Origin: Streptomyces xanthii
Lineage (GTDB): Bacteria; Actinomycetota; Actinomycetes; Streptomycetales; Streptomycetaceae
Direction: 5' to 3'
Assembly: GCF_014621695.1 (NCBI RefSeq)
Contig: NZ_CP061281.1
Span: 1,302,001-1,366,000, forward strand
Length of the DNA stretch: 64,000 nt
Position 1 is the stretch's first letter, and every line of letters begins with the position of its first letter. Below the pieces are notes generated by a model, which saw nothing but the letters and a program-made list of their open reading frames with translations, was not told the origin of the DNA and did not search any database. Of the stretch, positions 56,615 to 64,000 are shown in pieces. Made by a program: the position numbers and the translations under genes.

Positions 56615-58582
56615 TCACGCTCCGGGCCGCATCCGGAAGTCGTACGCCGGAGGCAAGGGTTCGCCCGGGGCCACCCGGGACCAGAGCTCCGCCAGGACCT
56701 CCGCGCCCTCCCTGAGGTCGGCCACCTCGAACCCGGCCTCGAAAACCGCCCGCGCCCCCGGGACGTCCCCCTCGGCCAGCGACAACTCCGCCTCCAGCAA
56801 CCGGAACCGCCCCCGCTCCCGGGTCTCCGGATGCACCCGCTCCCAGACCTCCCGGGCCCCGCGCACCCGCCCCACGGACAAGAGCGCCGAGATCGCCTCC
56901 CGTCCCAGCGCCGCGGACGCCGCGACCCACGCCTCGCCCCCGTCGCGCCGCTCCGCGCACAGGTCGTCGAACGCCTCCGCGTAACGGTCCGCGGCCCGCT
57001 CCGCGAACCCCTCCGCCGCGTCCGCGACCGCGAGGCACCGCAGCAACGGCCAGAGCGACGGCGCCAGTTCGAGCCCGCGCTCCCAGCTCCGCACGGCCTG
57101 CGCGCGATCCCCCGCGTGCCACTGCGCGACCCCGAGGTGGTACTCCGACAGCGGCCGGGCCGGCGCCGTCTCCAGCATGTCCCGCCACTCGGGCGCGACG
57201 AGCGTGGGCCCAGGCGGCCCGACGCGTCGCGGCTCCGGGAACGCCCCGGTCTCCAGCAGCTCCCGCCACGGCTCCTGCGCCGCCCCGAGCGTGGACTCGT
57301 CGAGCGGCGTCCCCGCCAACTTGCCGCCGGTACGCAGCAGTTCGAGCGCGCCCCAGCCCGACCCGACCGCCAGCCGCTCCCCGGGCTCGGCGTCGGCGAA
57401 GGGCAGCCAGGCCGCGTACGCCGCGTCCACGTCCGCGCGCGGCAGCGCCTCCCCGAGCCGCCGCTCGACCTCGCCGACGGCCGCGCCCCAGTCCCCGGCG
57501 TCGTGCACGGGTGCCGGGTCGGCGGCCAGCGGCCCGTACGCCTCCAGCCAGCTGAACTCCCCCTCGGCCTCCAGGCGTACGTGTTCCAGCTGGGTCCGGG
57601 CGAGACCCGCCTGGATCTCGCAGTAGCCCCCGGTGCCGGGCTCGGTGAGCCACTCCTGCCAGCGCCGCCCGCCGGACCCGCTGCCCCACACGAAGAGCTT
57701 GCGGCCGCGCAGCAGGTCGGTCGAGGTCTGCACGAGCCCGTGCCCGGAGTCGTCGAGCGCCGCGATCCAGCGCCGCCGCCCGTCCTCGACCTCGTAGAAC
57801 CAGTCGGCGGGATACTCGCTGTTCAGCGGGTACGTGCGGTCGGCGCCCGCGGAGACGGGCACCGGGACCCGGCTCAGGCTGCGCGTGTACCCGAAGTGCC
57901 AGGCCTCTTCGGCGGGGGCGAGGACGCGGCGCTCCTCGGGCACGGCGATGTTCGACCACCAGTACACGGGCGCGGGCTTCTCGTGCGGGTTGCGGATGCG
58001 CACGCCCACGTAGAGGAAGTCGGAGCCGTCAGGGAGCCAGAGGTCGACCTGGAAGGGGAGGTCGCGCAGCCGCTCCCACTCCCACAGGCGCAGCATCGCG
58101 GTGCCGTCGGGCGCCTCGACGCGGGCGGCGTGCAGCGGCGCGCAGGACAGCGTGGTGTGTCCGGTGGCGCCGATGTTCCACTCGATGCCGCCGGAGAACC
58201 AGGCCCCGTTGAGCGCGAAGTCGGCGGGCTGGAACACCGGGTTGCGGTACAGGAGTTCACGTCCGGTGGGCTTGTGCCACAGGGAGGCGACACGGCCGCC
58301 GAGGCCGGGCAGGACGGTGGCGCGCAGCCGGTCGTTCTCGATGACGATCGCGTCGAGGGAGACGGGGGACCGGTCGCGTCCGTAGCCGTCGCGGATCCGC
58401 TCGGGCAGCACGCTGGTCAGCGGCCGGTAGCCGAGCTGGCGGGCCATGTCGAGCGGCAGGCCCTCCCGGGAGCGCTCGTCGATCCGGTGCGCCTCGTCGA
58501 GGGGGTGCAGGGGTGGCAGCGGGTTCGTGGGTCCCAACGCGACGCCCGGCAGGGTCAGTGCCTCGCGGCGTATGTCGGTCAC
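56615..58582 (-). CDS. DUF5107 carbohydrate-processing-like protein with helical repeats
   Basis: 655 residues from GTG 58582 with GGGAGGCAGCC upstream. The first 400 residues match DUF5107: IVIENDRLRATVLPGLGGRV, SLWHKPTGRELLYRNP, GIEWNIGATGHTTLS and WWSNIAVPEERRVL, a galactose-mutarotase-like beta-sandwich. From about 420 to the end are helical TPR-like repeats (LSEYHLGVAQWHAGDRAQAV, YAEAFDDLCAERR). Related proteins often lie with glycoside hydrolases; none is adjacent. Cytoplasmic, no signal. It converges on the repeat-filled gap. Confidence 0.85.
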   Translation of the reverse strand: MTDIRREALTLPGVALGPTNPLPPLHPLDEAHRIDERSREGLPLDMARQLGYRPLTSVLPERIRDGYGRDRSPVSLDAIVIENDRLRATVLPGLGGRVASLWHKPTGRELLYRNPVFQPADFALNGAWFSGGIEWNIGATGHTTLSCAPLHAARVEAPDGTAMLRLWEWERLRDLPFQVDLWLPDGSDFLYVGVRIRNPHEKPAPVYWWSNIAVPEERRVLAPAEEAWHFGYTRSLSRVPVPVSAGADRTYPLNSEYPADWFYEVEDGRRRWIAALDDSGHGLVQTSTDLLRGRKLFVWGSGSGGRRWQEWLTEPGTGGYCEIQAGLARTQLEHVRLEAEGEFSWLEAYGPLAADPAPVHDAGDWGAAVGEVERRLGEALPRADVDAAYAAWLPFADAEPGERLAVGSGWGALELLRTGGKLAGTPLDESTLGAAQEPWRELLETGAFPEPRRVGPPGPTLVAPEWRDMLETAPARPLSEYHLGVAQWHAGDRAQAVRSWERGLELAPSLWPLLRCLAVADAAEGFAERAADRYAEAFDDLCAERRDGGEAWVAASAALGREAISALLSVGRVRGAREVWERVHPETRERGRFRLLEAELSLAEGDVPGARAVFEAGFEVADLREGAEVLAELWSRVAPGEPLPPAYDFRMRPGA

Positions 58583-58667
58583 GGCTGCCTCCCGTCGCCT
58601 CGGGGCGCGGACCGCCCCGATGACCATGGAACATGCTCATCGGGGCGGTGACCAGGGGCCGCTCCGG

Positions 58668-59567
58668 TCAGGATTGCGCAAAGGCCGCGACGACGAGGTC
58701 GGTGAGCAGCGCCCCGGCCGTGCCGTCGGGGTCGAGATCCGGGTCGTAGATCGTGATGTTCATGCCGACGCAGCGGGGCGAGGCGAGCAACGGGCGCAGC
58801 AGCGCGAGGAGTTCGGCGGGGAGCAGGCCGTCGGGGTCGGGGCTGTCGACGGCGGGCATGACGGACGGGTCGAGCACGTCGGCGTCCAGGTGCAGCCAGA
58901 ACCCGTCGAGGGCGGGGGTCTCCAGACTCAGGACGTGGCCGCGCACCACCTCGTCGACGCCCCACTCGCGCAGTTCGCCGACCGTCGTGTTGGGGATCTT
59001 CAGCGCGGCGAGTTCGGCCCGGTCCTCCTCGAAGGCGTCCCGGCCGCCGAACAGCCGCACGTCCTCGTCCCTCAGGTAGGGGCGCAGGCCCTCGATGTCG
59101 GTGAGGTCGCTCTGGCCTCGGCCGGTGCCGAGCGCGAGCTCCTCGCCGCCGGCGGCGCCGACCCGGTCGGAGTTGCCCGGGTGCCGGAAGTCGGCGGAGG
59201 CGTCGACCGCGGCGAGCCCGTAGCGGCCGACGCGGCGCAGGGCGAGGGCCGCGCCGAGCTGGATCGAGCAGTCGCCGCCGAGCACGAGCGGGAAGTCTCC
59301 GGCCCGTACGTGTCCCTCGATCCGGTCGGCGAGCTTGATCGTGTACGCGCGCAGGGCTGCCGCGTTGAAGACGCCGTCGCCCTCCTGCCAGTCGCCCCGG
59401 TCGTAGCGCGGCGGGACGACGACGCCGCCTTCGAGGGCGCCGAGCCGGCGCACGATGCCCTGCTCGCGCAGCGCGCCGGCCAGTTTGTAGACCCCGGGGA
59501 CGGTGCCGGGGGCGGGCGGGCGCAGCCCCAGGTTGGACGGGGCGTCGAGCGCGACGATATTCCGCAT
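58668..59567 (-). CDS. Arginase/agmatinase-fold protein lacking two metal-site histidines
   Basis: 299 residues from ATG 59567 with AGGGTGAGG upstream; GTG 59576 is an alternative. The ureohydrolase fold is clear: LVLGGDCSIQLG, AAVDASADFRHPGNS and FWLHLDADVLDPSVMPAV. Canonical enzymes have GGDHS and DAHxD; here the histidines are Cys100 and Ser124, while Asp122, Asp126, Asp228 and Asp230 remain. Each manganese site thus loses one histidine ligand. It may use a different metal arrangement, a different substrate, or none. No arginine or polyamine genes adjoin. Confidence 0.85.
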   Translation of the reverse strand: MRNIVALDAPSNLGLRPPAPGTVPGVYKLAGALREQGIVRRLGALEGGVVVPPRYDRGDWQEGDGVFNAAALRAYTIKLADRIEGHVRAGDFPLVLGGDCSIQLGAALALRRVGRYGLAAVDASADFRHPGNSDRVGAAGGEELALGTGRGQSDLTDIEGLRPYLRDEDVRLFGGRDAFEEDRAELAALKIPNTTVGELREWGVDEVVRGHVLSLETPALDGFWLHLDADVLDPSVMPAVDSPDPDGLLPAELLALLRPLLASPRCVGMNITIYDPDLDPDGTAGALLTDLVVAAFAQS

Positions 59568-59679
59568 GCGCCTCACCCTGATCGACGTACCCTGGCCGCG
59601 TCAACGGACTTGTCGGCCCGCCGACACCGCCCGGACACCCCCGTACCACCCCGTACGTCTCAGAGGAGCACGACCCGTC

Positions 59680-60030
59680 ATGGCCGAGCAGCACACCTAC
59701 CGCGTGATCGTCCGCGGCACCTTCGACGGCCTGACCGAGGCGTCGCGCGAGCGGCTGCTCGCCGAGGTCGCGGAGCACGAGGGCATCGCGGGGATGCGTT
59801 TCCGGCCCGAGGGCTCGCTCGCGTACGACCGGACGCTCAAGCACTTCTCGATGCGCTACGTCGTCGCATCGGACCCGGCGGACGGGGACGAGATGGCGGG
59901 CGCGCTCGCCGAGGAGCGTGCCGAGACGTATCTGCGCGAGCGCGGGTACGGGCACGGGGAGCTGCGCTCGACGGTGACGGACATGGACACCATGAAGATC
60001 AACCGGAAGGCCGGTCGCTCCGCTCGCTGA
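59680..60030 (+). CDS. DUF6204 family protein
   Basis: 116 residues from ATG 59680, GAGGAG about 11 bases upstream. YRVIVRGTFDGLTEASRERL and DRTLKHFSMRYVV, then ERAETYLRERGYGHGELRST, are the features I associate with DUF6204, a small alpha/beta protein of unknown function. The frame is open further upstream but reads poorly. Its last 32 bases overlap the convergent acetyltransferase gene. Divergent from the arginase-fold gene. Confidence 0.8.
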   Translation: MAEQHTYRVIVRGTFDGLTEASRERLLAEVAEHEGIAGMRFRPEGSLAYDRTLKHFSMRYVVASDPADGDEMAGALAEERAETYLRERGYGHGELRSTVTDMDTMKINRKAGRSAR

Positions 60031-60571
60031 GCCGCCGCCGGTCGCGCATCTGGGTGGTGAGCGCCCACCGCTCGTGGTCGCGCCAGGCTCCGTCGATGAA
60101 CAGGAACTCGGGTGAGAAGCCCTCGAGGCGGAATCCGGCGCGCCGGGCGAGGGCGATGGACGCCGTGTTGCCGGGCTGGGCGTTGATCTCCAGGCGGTGC
60201 AGTCCGAGCGGCCCGAAGGCCAGGTCGACGACGAGCGCGAGGCCCTCGCTCATGAGGCCGCGACCGGCCGCGTGCCGGAAGGCCCCGTAGCCGAGGGCGC
60301 CGCAGCGGAAGGCGCCGTGCACCACGTTGTTGATGCTGATGTATCCGGCGAGGGCTCCGGTGTCCCGGTCGCACACCACGAATCCGTGCCGGTCCGGGGC
60401 GTCGATCAGCCGGTCGGCGTACGTGGCGAAGGCGGCGGTGTCGGTGGGCGGGTAGAGCCAGGGGTGGTGCAGGTCCCGGCTCTCGCGCGCCCGCGCGATG
60501 AACTCGTCGCAGTCGTCGAGCGTGAGGGGGCGTATCGCGACGCGCGTGCCTTCGGCGGCAAGATCGTTCAT
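59999..60571 (-). CDS. GNAT-family N-acetyltransferase, RimJ-like
   Basis: 190 residues. IRPLTLDDCDEFIARARESR at the start, GALAGYISINNVV, YGAFRHAAGRGLMSEGLALV (acetyl-CoA loop, with R/Q-x-x-GxG-like motif) and LEINAQPGNTASIALARRAG are typical of RimJ/RimL acetyltransferases. It transfers acetyl from acetyl-CoA to an N-terminus or small molecule. Overlaps DUF6204 by 32 bases at the 3' end. Confidence 0.93.
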   Translation of the reverse strand: MNDLAAEGTRVAIRPLTLDDCDEFIARARESRDLHHPWLYPPTDTAAFATYADRLIDAPDRHGFVVCDRDTGALAGYISINNVVHGAFRCGALGYGAFRHAAGRGLMSEGLALVVDLAFGPLGLHRLEINAQPGNTASIALARRAGFRLEGFSPEFLFIDGAWRDHERWALTTQMRDRRRLSERSDRPSG

Positions 60572-60588
60572 CGGGCCAGCCTACGGAC

Positions 60589-60831
60589 CTACTTGCGCTT
60601 CCGGCGCGCGAAATACGCGCCGCAGCCCGCTCCGATGACGGCGACCGCGGCCAGCGCCAGGTAGAGCGGCATGGACACTTCGGGGATCAGCAGCCGGATC
60701 TTCACCTCCTGGGTGTTCTCGAAGATGAAGACCAGGACGAGGACGGCGAGGACGAGCATCGCGATCCGGCCCGGCGTGAACATGCTGGTGCCGCGGCTCT
60801 TCGTGCTGCTCGCGGTGTCCTTGGGGCTCAT
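60589..60831 (-). CDS. Small LapA-domain (DUF1049) membrane protein
   Basis: 80 residues from ATG 60831 with GAAGGGACG upstream. Two hydrophobic helices: IAMLVLAVLVLVFIFENTQ (with the FxxENT motif of LapA) and YLALAAVAVIGAGCGAYF, ending in basic RRKRK. LapA helps assemble lipopolysaccharide in Gram-negative bacteria; its role in actinomycetes is unknown. Sits 17 bases from the acetyltransferase gene, likely upstream in the same message. Confidence 0.85.
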   Translation of the reverse strand: MSPKDTASSTKSRGTSMFTPGRIAMLVLAVLVLVFIFENTQEVKIRLLIPEVSMPLYLALAAVAVIGAGCGAYFARRKRK

Positions 60832-60878
60832 CGGCCGTCCCTTCCCGTACCCGCCGGTCCCCCGGCGGCCGTCACCGT

Positions 60879-60903
60879 CTCCCCGCCCAGCATGGGCGGG
60901 GAG
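60879..60903 (-). terminator. 10-bp hairpin terminator after the CocE-like gene
   Basis: CTCCCCGCCC (60879-60888), loop AGCAT, GGGCGGGGAG (60894-60903), perfect. A second weaker hairpin, CCGCCGG-TCCC-CCGGCGG, lies at 60851-60868. Confidence 0.8.
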
Positions 60904-60956
60904 CGGGTGATCGCGCAGCGGCCGGGGGCCGTACGGGTGACGGGGCCGCCCGGGGC

Positions 60957-62732
60957 TCAGGGCGTGACGACGGGCAGCTCCAGGGTGCCGGTGTCCTCGG
61001 GGGCGCTGACGACGGTGACGGGCTTGACGCCCTTGTTGCCGCCGTACGCGTCGTCGCTCGCCGCGATCACGAACCGGATCCGGTGGCCCTTCTCGTAGCG
61101 GTGCACGATGCCGGGGAGCGTGACGGTGAACGGGCGGGTGACGTCGGGCACCCGGACCGGGGCGACGAGCCGGTGCACGAGCGTCTTCTTCCCGTCGGGC
61201 GCGACGTCGTACAGCTTCGCGAAGAGGACCAGCTTGTCGGCGGCGTCGCCGGAGTTCTGCACCCGTTCCGTGCGCGGCGACACGACCTTCAGGGTGGCCT
61301 TCGGGGCGCCGACGACGTCGGTGGGGCCGGTCAGCGGGTCGGTGGTCCAGTCGAGGTAGGTGCCGCGGGTGTCGTACGGGGCCGGGTCGGGGAGCCCGAT
61401 GATGCCGGCGAGGGAGGACTCGGAGTGGCTGGTCGGGACGAGCCAGTTGCGGTACTCGCGGCTGCCCCGGGCGACCTTGCGCCGGTTGTCGACGAGCTTG
61501 CCGTCGCCCGACAGGTACAGCTTCCGCGACAGGGCGGGCACGGCGGAGGCCGTGGCGTACGTCCCGTCCGGGTCGCCGATCCAGTCGCGGTAGTAGGCGA
61601 AGGCGGGGCCGGTGTCGACGCCCTTCTCGTGGCGCAGGTACCGGTCGAACCAGGCGAGGATCCGCCGGCCGACGTAGCTCGTCTCCAAGTTGCCCTGGCC
61701 CAGGTTCAGTTCACCGCTCGCGGGGTCGGTGAGGCCGCCGCTGTGCCCCCAGGACTGCCAGATCATCTTGGCCGTGGTCCCCTGCGCCCGCAGGGTGTCG
61801 TACGTCGCCCTGGCCTCGTTCAGGTTGAACAGGCTGTCGGCCTGGCCCTGCACGAGCAGCGTCGGCGCCTTGACGTCCTTCAGGTACGAGACCGGGGACA
61901 CGCTGCGCGCGTAGGCGAGCAGGCTCCTCGTCCGCTCGGCGGGATAGCGGCCGGAGTTGAGGGTGCGGATCGTCTCGCAGGCGTCGTCGACGAAGTGCAG
62001 GCAGCCGAGCTTGTTGATCCGGGACGGGTCGAGGTTCGGCACGATCAGCGGCTGGCCCTCGCCCATGAGGAAGAAGCCGTTGCTCCACTGCCACTTGAAG
62101 GCGCCGGGGACGTCGCGGTCGGCCGCGTTCTGCGGGTCCAGCGAGTAGGCGAGGTCGTTCCAGGTGATGAGCGGGACGAGGGCGTCGACACGGTGGTCGA
62201 CGGAGGCCGTGGCCAGCTGGACGGCGCCTCCGTAGGAGCCGCCGATCATGCCGACGCGCGGGTCGTTCCCGGCGTCCTTCGCCACGTAGTCGGCCTTGGT
62301 GCCGTCGTCGGCGGCGCGGGTCCCGGCCAGGAAGTCGACCAGGGCGGAGGCGGCCTTCCCGTCGATGCGCGGGTCGTCGAGGGAGACGAGGCAGCCGGAC
62401 CTGCCGAAGCCGAGCCCCGAGTAGACGAGCCCGACATAGCCGCGCTGGGCGAACGCCTTGCCGGTCGCGTCGGTGGACCCGTCGGACTTGCTGCCGCCGA
62501 AGCCGTTCGTGGTGAGGACGGCGGGGGCGGGGTGCGCGGCGTCGACTCCGGCGGGGCGGTACAGGTCGGCGTCGACGGTGCAGGTGCGGGTGCCCGCCTG
62601 GACCGTGAATTTCAGGGCGGTGACCGTGTACGGGGTGGTCGCGGCGGCGGGCGGGGCGCAGACGAGCGGGGTCGCCAGGGCGGCCGTGGCGGCGCCGAGG
62701 GCGATGGCCGGCTTGAGACGGGCTCTGGACAC
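60957..62732 (-). CDS. Secreted CocE/NonD-family alpha/beta hydrolase
   Basis: 591 residues from GTG 62732 with GGAGGCCCC upstream. Signal peptide about residues 1-32 (IALGAATAALATPLV, AxA site at PPAAA). The alpha/beta hydrolase domain has nucleophile elbow GMIGGSYGGAVQL (Ser), acid VQGQADSLFN (Asp) and QSWGHSGGLTD (His). The C-terminal 200 residues form the jelly-roll of X-Pro dipeptidyl-peptidase/cocaine-esterase proteins (PFTVTLPGIVHRYEKGHRIR). It should cleave an ester or peptide outside the cell. Upstream is a TACCG-AC-CGGTA dyad. Confidence 0.92.
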   Translation of the reverse strand: MSRARLKPAIALGAATAALATPLVCAPPAAATTPYTVTALKFTVQAGTRTCTVDADLYRPAGVDAAHPAPAVLTTNGFGGSKSDGSTDATGKAFAQRGYVGLVYSGLGFGRSGCLVSLDDPRIDGKAASALVDFLAGTRAADDGTKADYVAKDAGNDPRVGMIGGSYGGAVQLATASVDHRVDALVPLITWNDLAYSLDPQNAADRDVPGAFKWQWSNGFFLMGEGQPLIVPNLDPSRINKLGCLHFVDDACETIRTLNSGRYPAERTRSLLAYARSVSPVSYLKDVKAPTLLVQGQADSLFNLNEARATYDTLRAQGTTAKMIWQSWGHSGGLTDPASGELNLGQGNLETSYVGRRILAWFDRYLRHEKGVDTGPAFAYYRDWIGDPDGTYATASAVPALSRKLYLSGDGKLVDNRRKVARGSREYRNWLVPTSHSESSLAGIIGLPDPAPYDTRGTYLDWTTDPLTGPTDVVGAPKATLKVVSPRTERVQNSGDAADKLVLFAKLYDVAPDGKKTLVHRLVAPVRVPDVTRPFTVTLPGIVHRYEKGHRIRFVIAASDDAYGGNKGVKPVTVVSAPEDTGTLELPVVTP

Positions 62733-62752
62733 GGGGCCTCCACGCGGGCTTG

Positions 62753-62764
62753 TACCGACCGGTA
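62753..62764. promoter_or_regulatory. TetR-type operator candidate
   Basis: TACCG-AC-CGGTA, a 5-bp inverted repeat with two-base centre, 21 bases upstream of the CocE-like GTG, the size and form of many TetR-family operators. Confidence 0.4.
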
Positions 62765-62890
62765 AGTATGCGGGCGGAGTCATGGTGTGACACGTGTCAT
62801 GGAGCGGTCAATGGGTGTGCGGGAGGATTTTCGAGGTGGGCCGGAGACTTCAAGCGCCGTTGCAGGGACGGGAGTTGGGTCACTTGCGGG

Positions 62891-63035
62891 CCGGTGGGGG
62901 TTGGTCGCGCAGTTCCCCGCGCCCCTGGAGGCGAACGGCTTCGCCGTTCAGCCTCTATCGGGGAGATGCCGCCCGAAGGGTGTGCATCTCGGGGGCGCGG
63001 GGAACTGCGCGAGAAGCCCCACCGGGCCCGCAGAC
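62891..63035. repeat. Interspersed GC-rich hairpin repeat, long copy
   Basis: Left CCGGTGGGGGTTGGTCGCGC and CAGTTCCCCGCGCCCC; right GGGGGCGCGGGGAACTGCGC and GCCCCACCGGGCCC; between are inner hairpins GGCGAACGG/CCGTTCAGCC and others. The gap 62733-63069 holds this, the operator at 62753 and nothing coding. Confidence 0.8.
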
Positions 63036-63069
63036 GCACACCAATCGCACCGGGCAGACGAAGACGCGC

Positions 63070-63999
63070 TCAGCGCAGCGCAGGCTCGGCCAGAGTCAGC
63101 GTGCCGGACTCGGCGTCGAGAACGGCCCGCACCCCCAGGGGGACGGTCAGCGATCCGGCCCCGTGCCCGAACCCGAAGTCGTCCACCACGGGCACCCCGC
63201 CCCCGCCCAACCGGTCCACCAGAAGCCCCCGCACGGGCTCGCACTCCGCCCAGGACCCGAGCACGAACCCCGCGGCCCCGTCGAACCACCCCGCCCGCGC
63301 CAACTGCGTCAGATACCGGTCGATCCGGTACGTCTCCTCCCCCACGTCCTCCAGACACACCAGCCCGCCCCGCGCGGAGGCCCGCACCGCCGGCGCCCCC
63401 AGCTCCGCGGCGAGCAGGCTCAGGCACCCTCCGAGGAGCAGCCCCTCCGCGACCCCGGGCACGAGGACCCGGTGATCCCCCGCGGCGGCGATCGTCCGCA
63501 CCGACTCCGGTTCGAACAGCGTGGCCCACAGATGCTTCTGCGCCCGGTCGTCCGTGGGGAAGTCAGCCGCCGCGACCATCGGCCCGTGCAGCGTCGACAC
63601 CCCGAGCCGGACCGCGAACGCCTCGTGCAGCGCCGTGATGTCGCTGAACCCGAGGAACACCTTCGGCCGGGCCGCCCGCATCGCCTCCCAGTCGAGCAGC
63701 TCGACCATGCGCTGCGCCCCGTAGCCGCCGCGCGCGCAGAACACGGCGTCGACACCCGGGTCGCACCAGGCCGCCTGGAGGTCGGCGGCGCGGCCCGCGT
63801 CGGAGCCGGCCAGGTAGTCGAACTCCGGGTGGGAGTCGAGGACATGGGCGCCGACGACGGGCTCCAGGCCCCAGCCCCGCAGGACGTCGAGGCCCGCCGC
63901 GAGCCGCTCCTCGGGCACGGGCCCGCTCGGCGCGACGACGGCGACCCGGGCCCCTGGGGCGAGCCGCGCGGGCCGGACCAGGGACTCCGGCGACGTCAC
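63070..63999 (-). CDS. LD-carboxypeptidase (peptidase S66), possibly truncated at its start by the window edge
   Basis: 309 residues visible from GTG 63999. S66 features: VAVVAPSGPVPEERLAAGLD, ARGGYGAQRMVELLDW, nucleophile serine in VFLGFSDITALHEAF, glutamate in LVCLEDVGEETYRIDRY and histidine in FGFGHGAGSLTVPLG. By family it removes the terminal D-residue from cytoplasmic murein tetrapeptides or hydrolyses microcin-like peptides (MccF). GTG 63999 is one base from the window end, so the true start may lie outside. Confidence 0.9.
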   Translation of the reverse strand: MTSPESLVRPARLAPGARVAVVAPSGPVPEERLAAGLDVLRGWGLEPVVGAHVLDSHPEFDYLAGSDAGRAADLQAAWCDPGVDAVFCARGGYGAQRMVELLDWEAMRAARPKVFLGFSDITALHEAFAVRLGVSTLHGPMVAAADFPTDDRAQKHLWATLFEPESVRTIAAAGDHRVLVPGVAEGLLLGGCLSLLAAELGAPAVRASARGGLVCLEDVGEETYRIDRYLTQLARAGWFDGAAGFVLGSWAECEPVRGLLVDRLGGGGVPVVDDFGFGHGAGSLTVPLGVRAVLDAESGTLTLAEPALR

Positions 64000-64000
64000 T

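Noticed and set aside
1..64000. tRNA, rRNA and secondary metabolite (PKS/NRPS) genes
   Set aside because: I saw no tRNA-like clover-leaf or CCA-ended sequence, no rRNA, and no ketosynthase or adenylation-carrier modules; the adenylate-forming gene at 9938 is a stand-alone acyl-CoA ligase.

Overview
The window is about 72% GC, uses GC-rich third codon positions throughout, and carries actinomycete-style genes: many GTG starts, stop-start overlaps of 1 to 8 bases, a gvpOAFGYZJLSK gas vesicle operon, and an Scr1/MmyB-type regulator set. It is almost certainly a Streptomyces chromosome segment. I see no tRNA or rRNA gene, no insertion sequence, no prophage and no CRISPR array.

Layout. 1-4397: end of a formate dehydrogenase operon (catalytic chain, NuoE-NuoF-like NAD-reducing chain, ferredoxin-like chain, FdhD), closed by a strong terminator. 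4488-9602: a MarR regulator divergent from a zinc-free quinone reductase, a secreted DUF4185-type protein, and a bile-acid/sodium-symporter-like permease divergent from a LysR regulator. 9603-16593: a structured leader before a long-chain acyl-CoA ligase, then a branched-chain amino-acid-type ABC importer whose two permeases and one ATPase are fused into one 886-residue chain. 16669-21708: two aldo/keto reductases, a His-rich methyltransferase, a pterin carbinolamine dehydratase, an MmyB-type regulator and a small membrane protein. 21941-28594: narGHJI nitrate reductase. 28634-34053: an XRE regulator, OsmC, two GntR regulators and an ornithine cyclodeaminase/APC permease pair. 34141-44063: envelope and hydrolase genes (holin-phosphodiesterase fusion, two metallo-beta-lactamase-fold proteins, DedA, a lysine-free aminotransferase-fold protein, an ABC-F ATPase, a PAP2-diacylglycerol kinase fusion). 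45051-50097: the gas vesicle operon on the minus strand. 50176-56241: transketolase, a VOC protein, and a GntR regulator followed by two Tat-exported amidohydrolases. 56615-63999: a DUF5107 protein, an arginase-fold protein lacking two metal histidines, DUF6204, a GNAT acetyltransferase, a LapA-like protein, a CocE/NonD hydrolase and an LD-carboxypeptidase.

How the parts work together. Formate dehydrogenase and nitrate reductase are the two halves of an electron route used at low oxygen, though they sit 17 kb apart and no shared regulation is visible. The GntR regulators at 30861 and 52631 each sit next to a perfect palindrome placed to control neighbouring catabolic genes. The MarR regulator has two copies of one operator in its divergent promoter.

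A family of GC-rich hairpin-forming repeats (shared modules such as GGGGCGCGGGGAACTGCGCG and CTCAATCGCCGGAGGGG) occurs at about eight places. One copy lies in frame inside the formate dehydrogenase NuoE-NuoF gene. Strand and start choices below rest on reading frame, ribosome-binding sites and family alignments recalled from memory; no database search was run.
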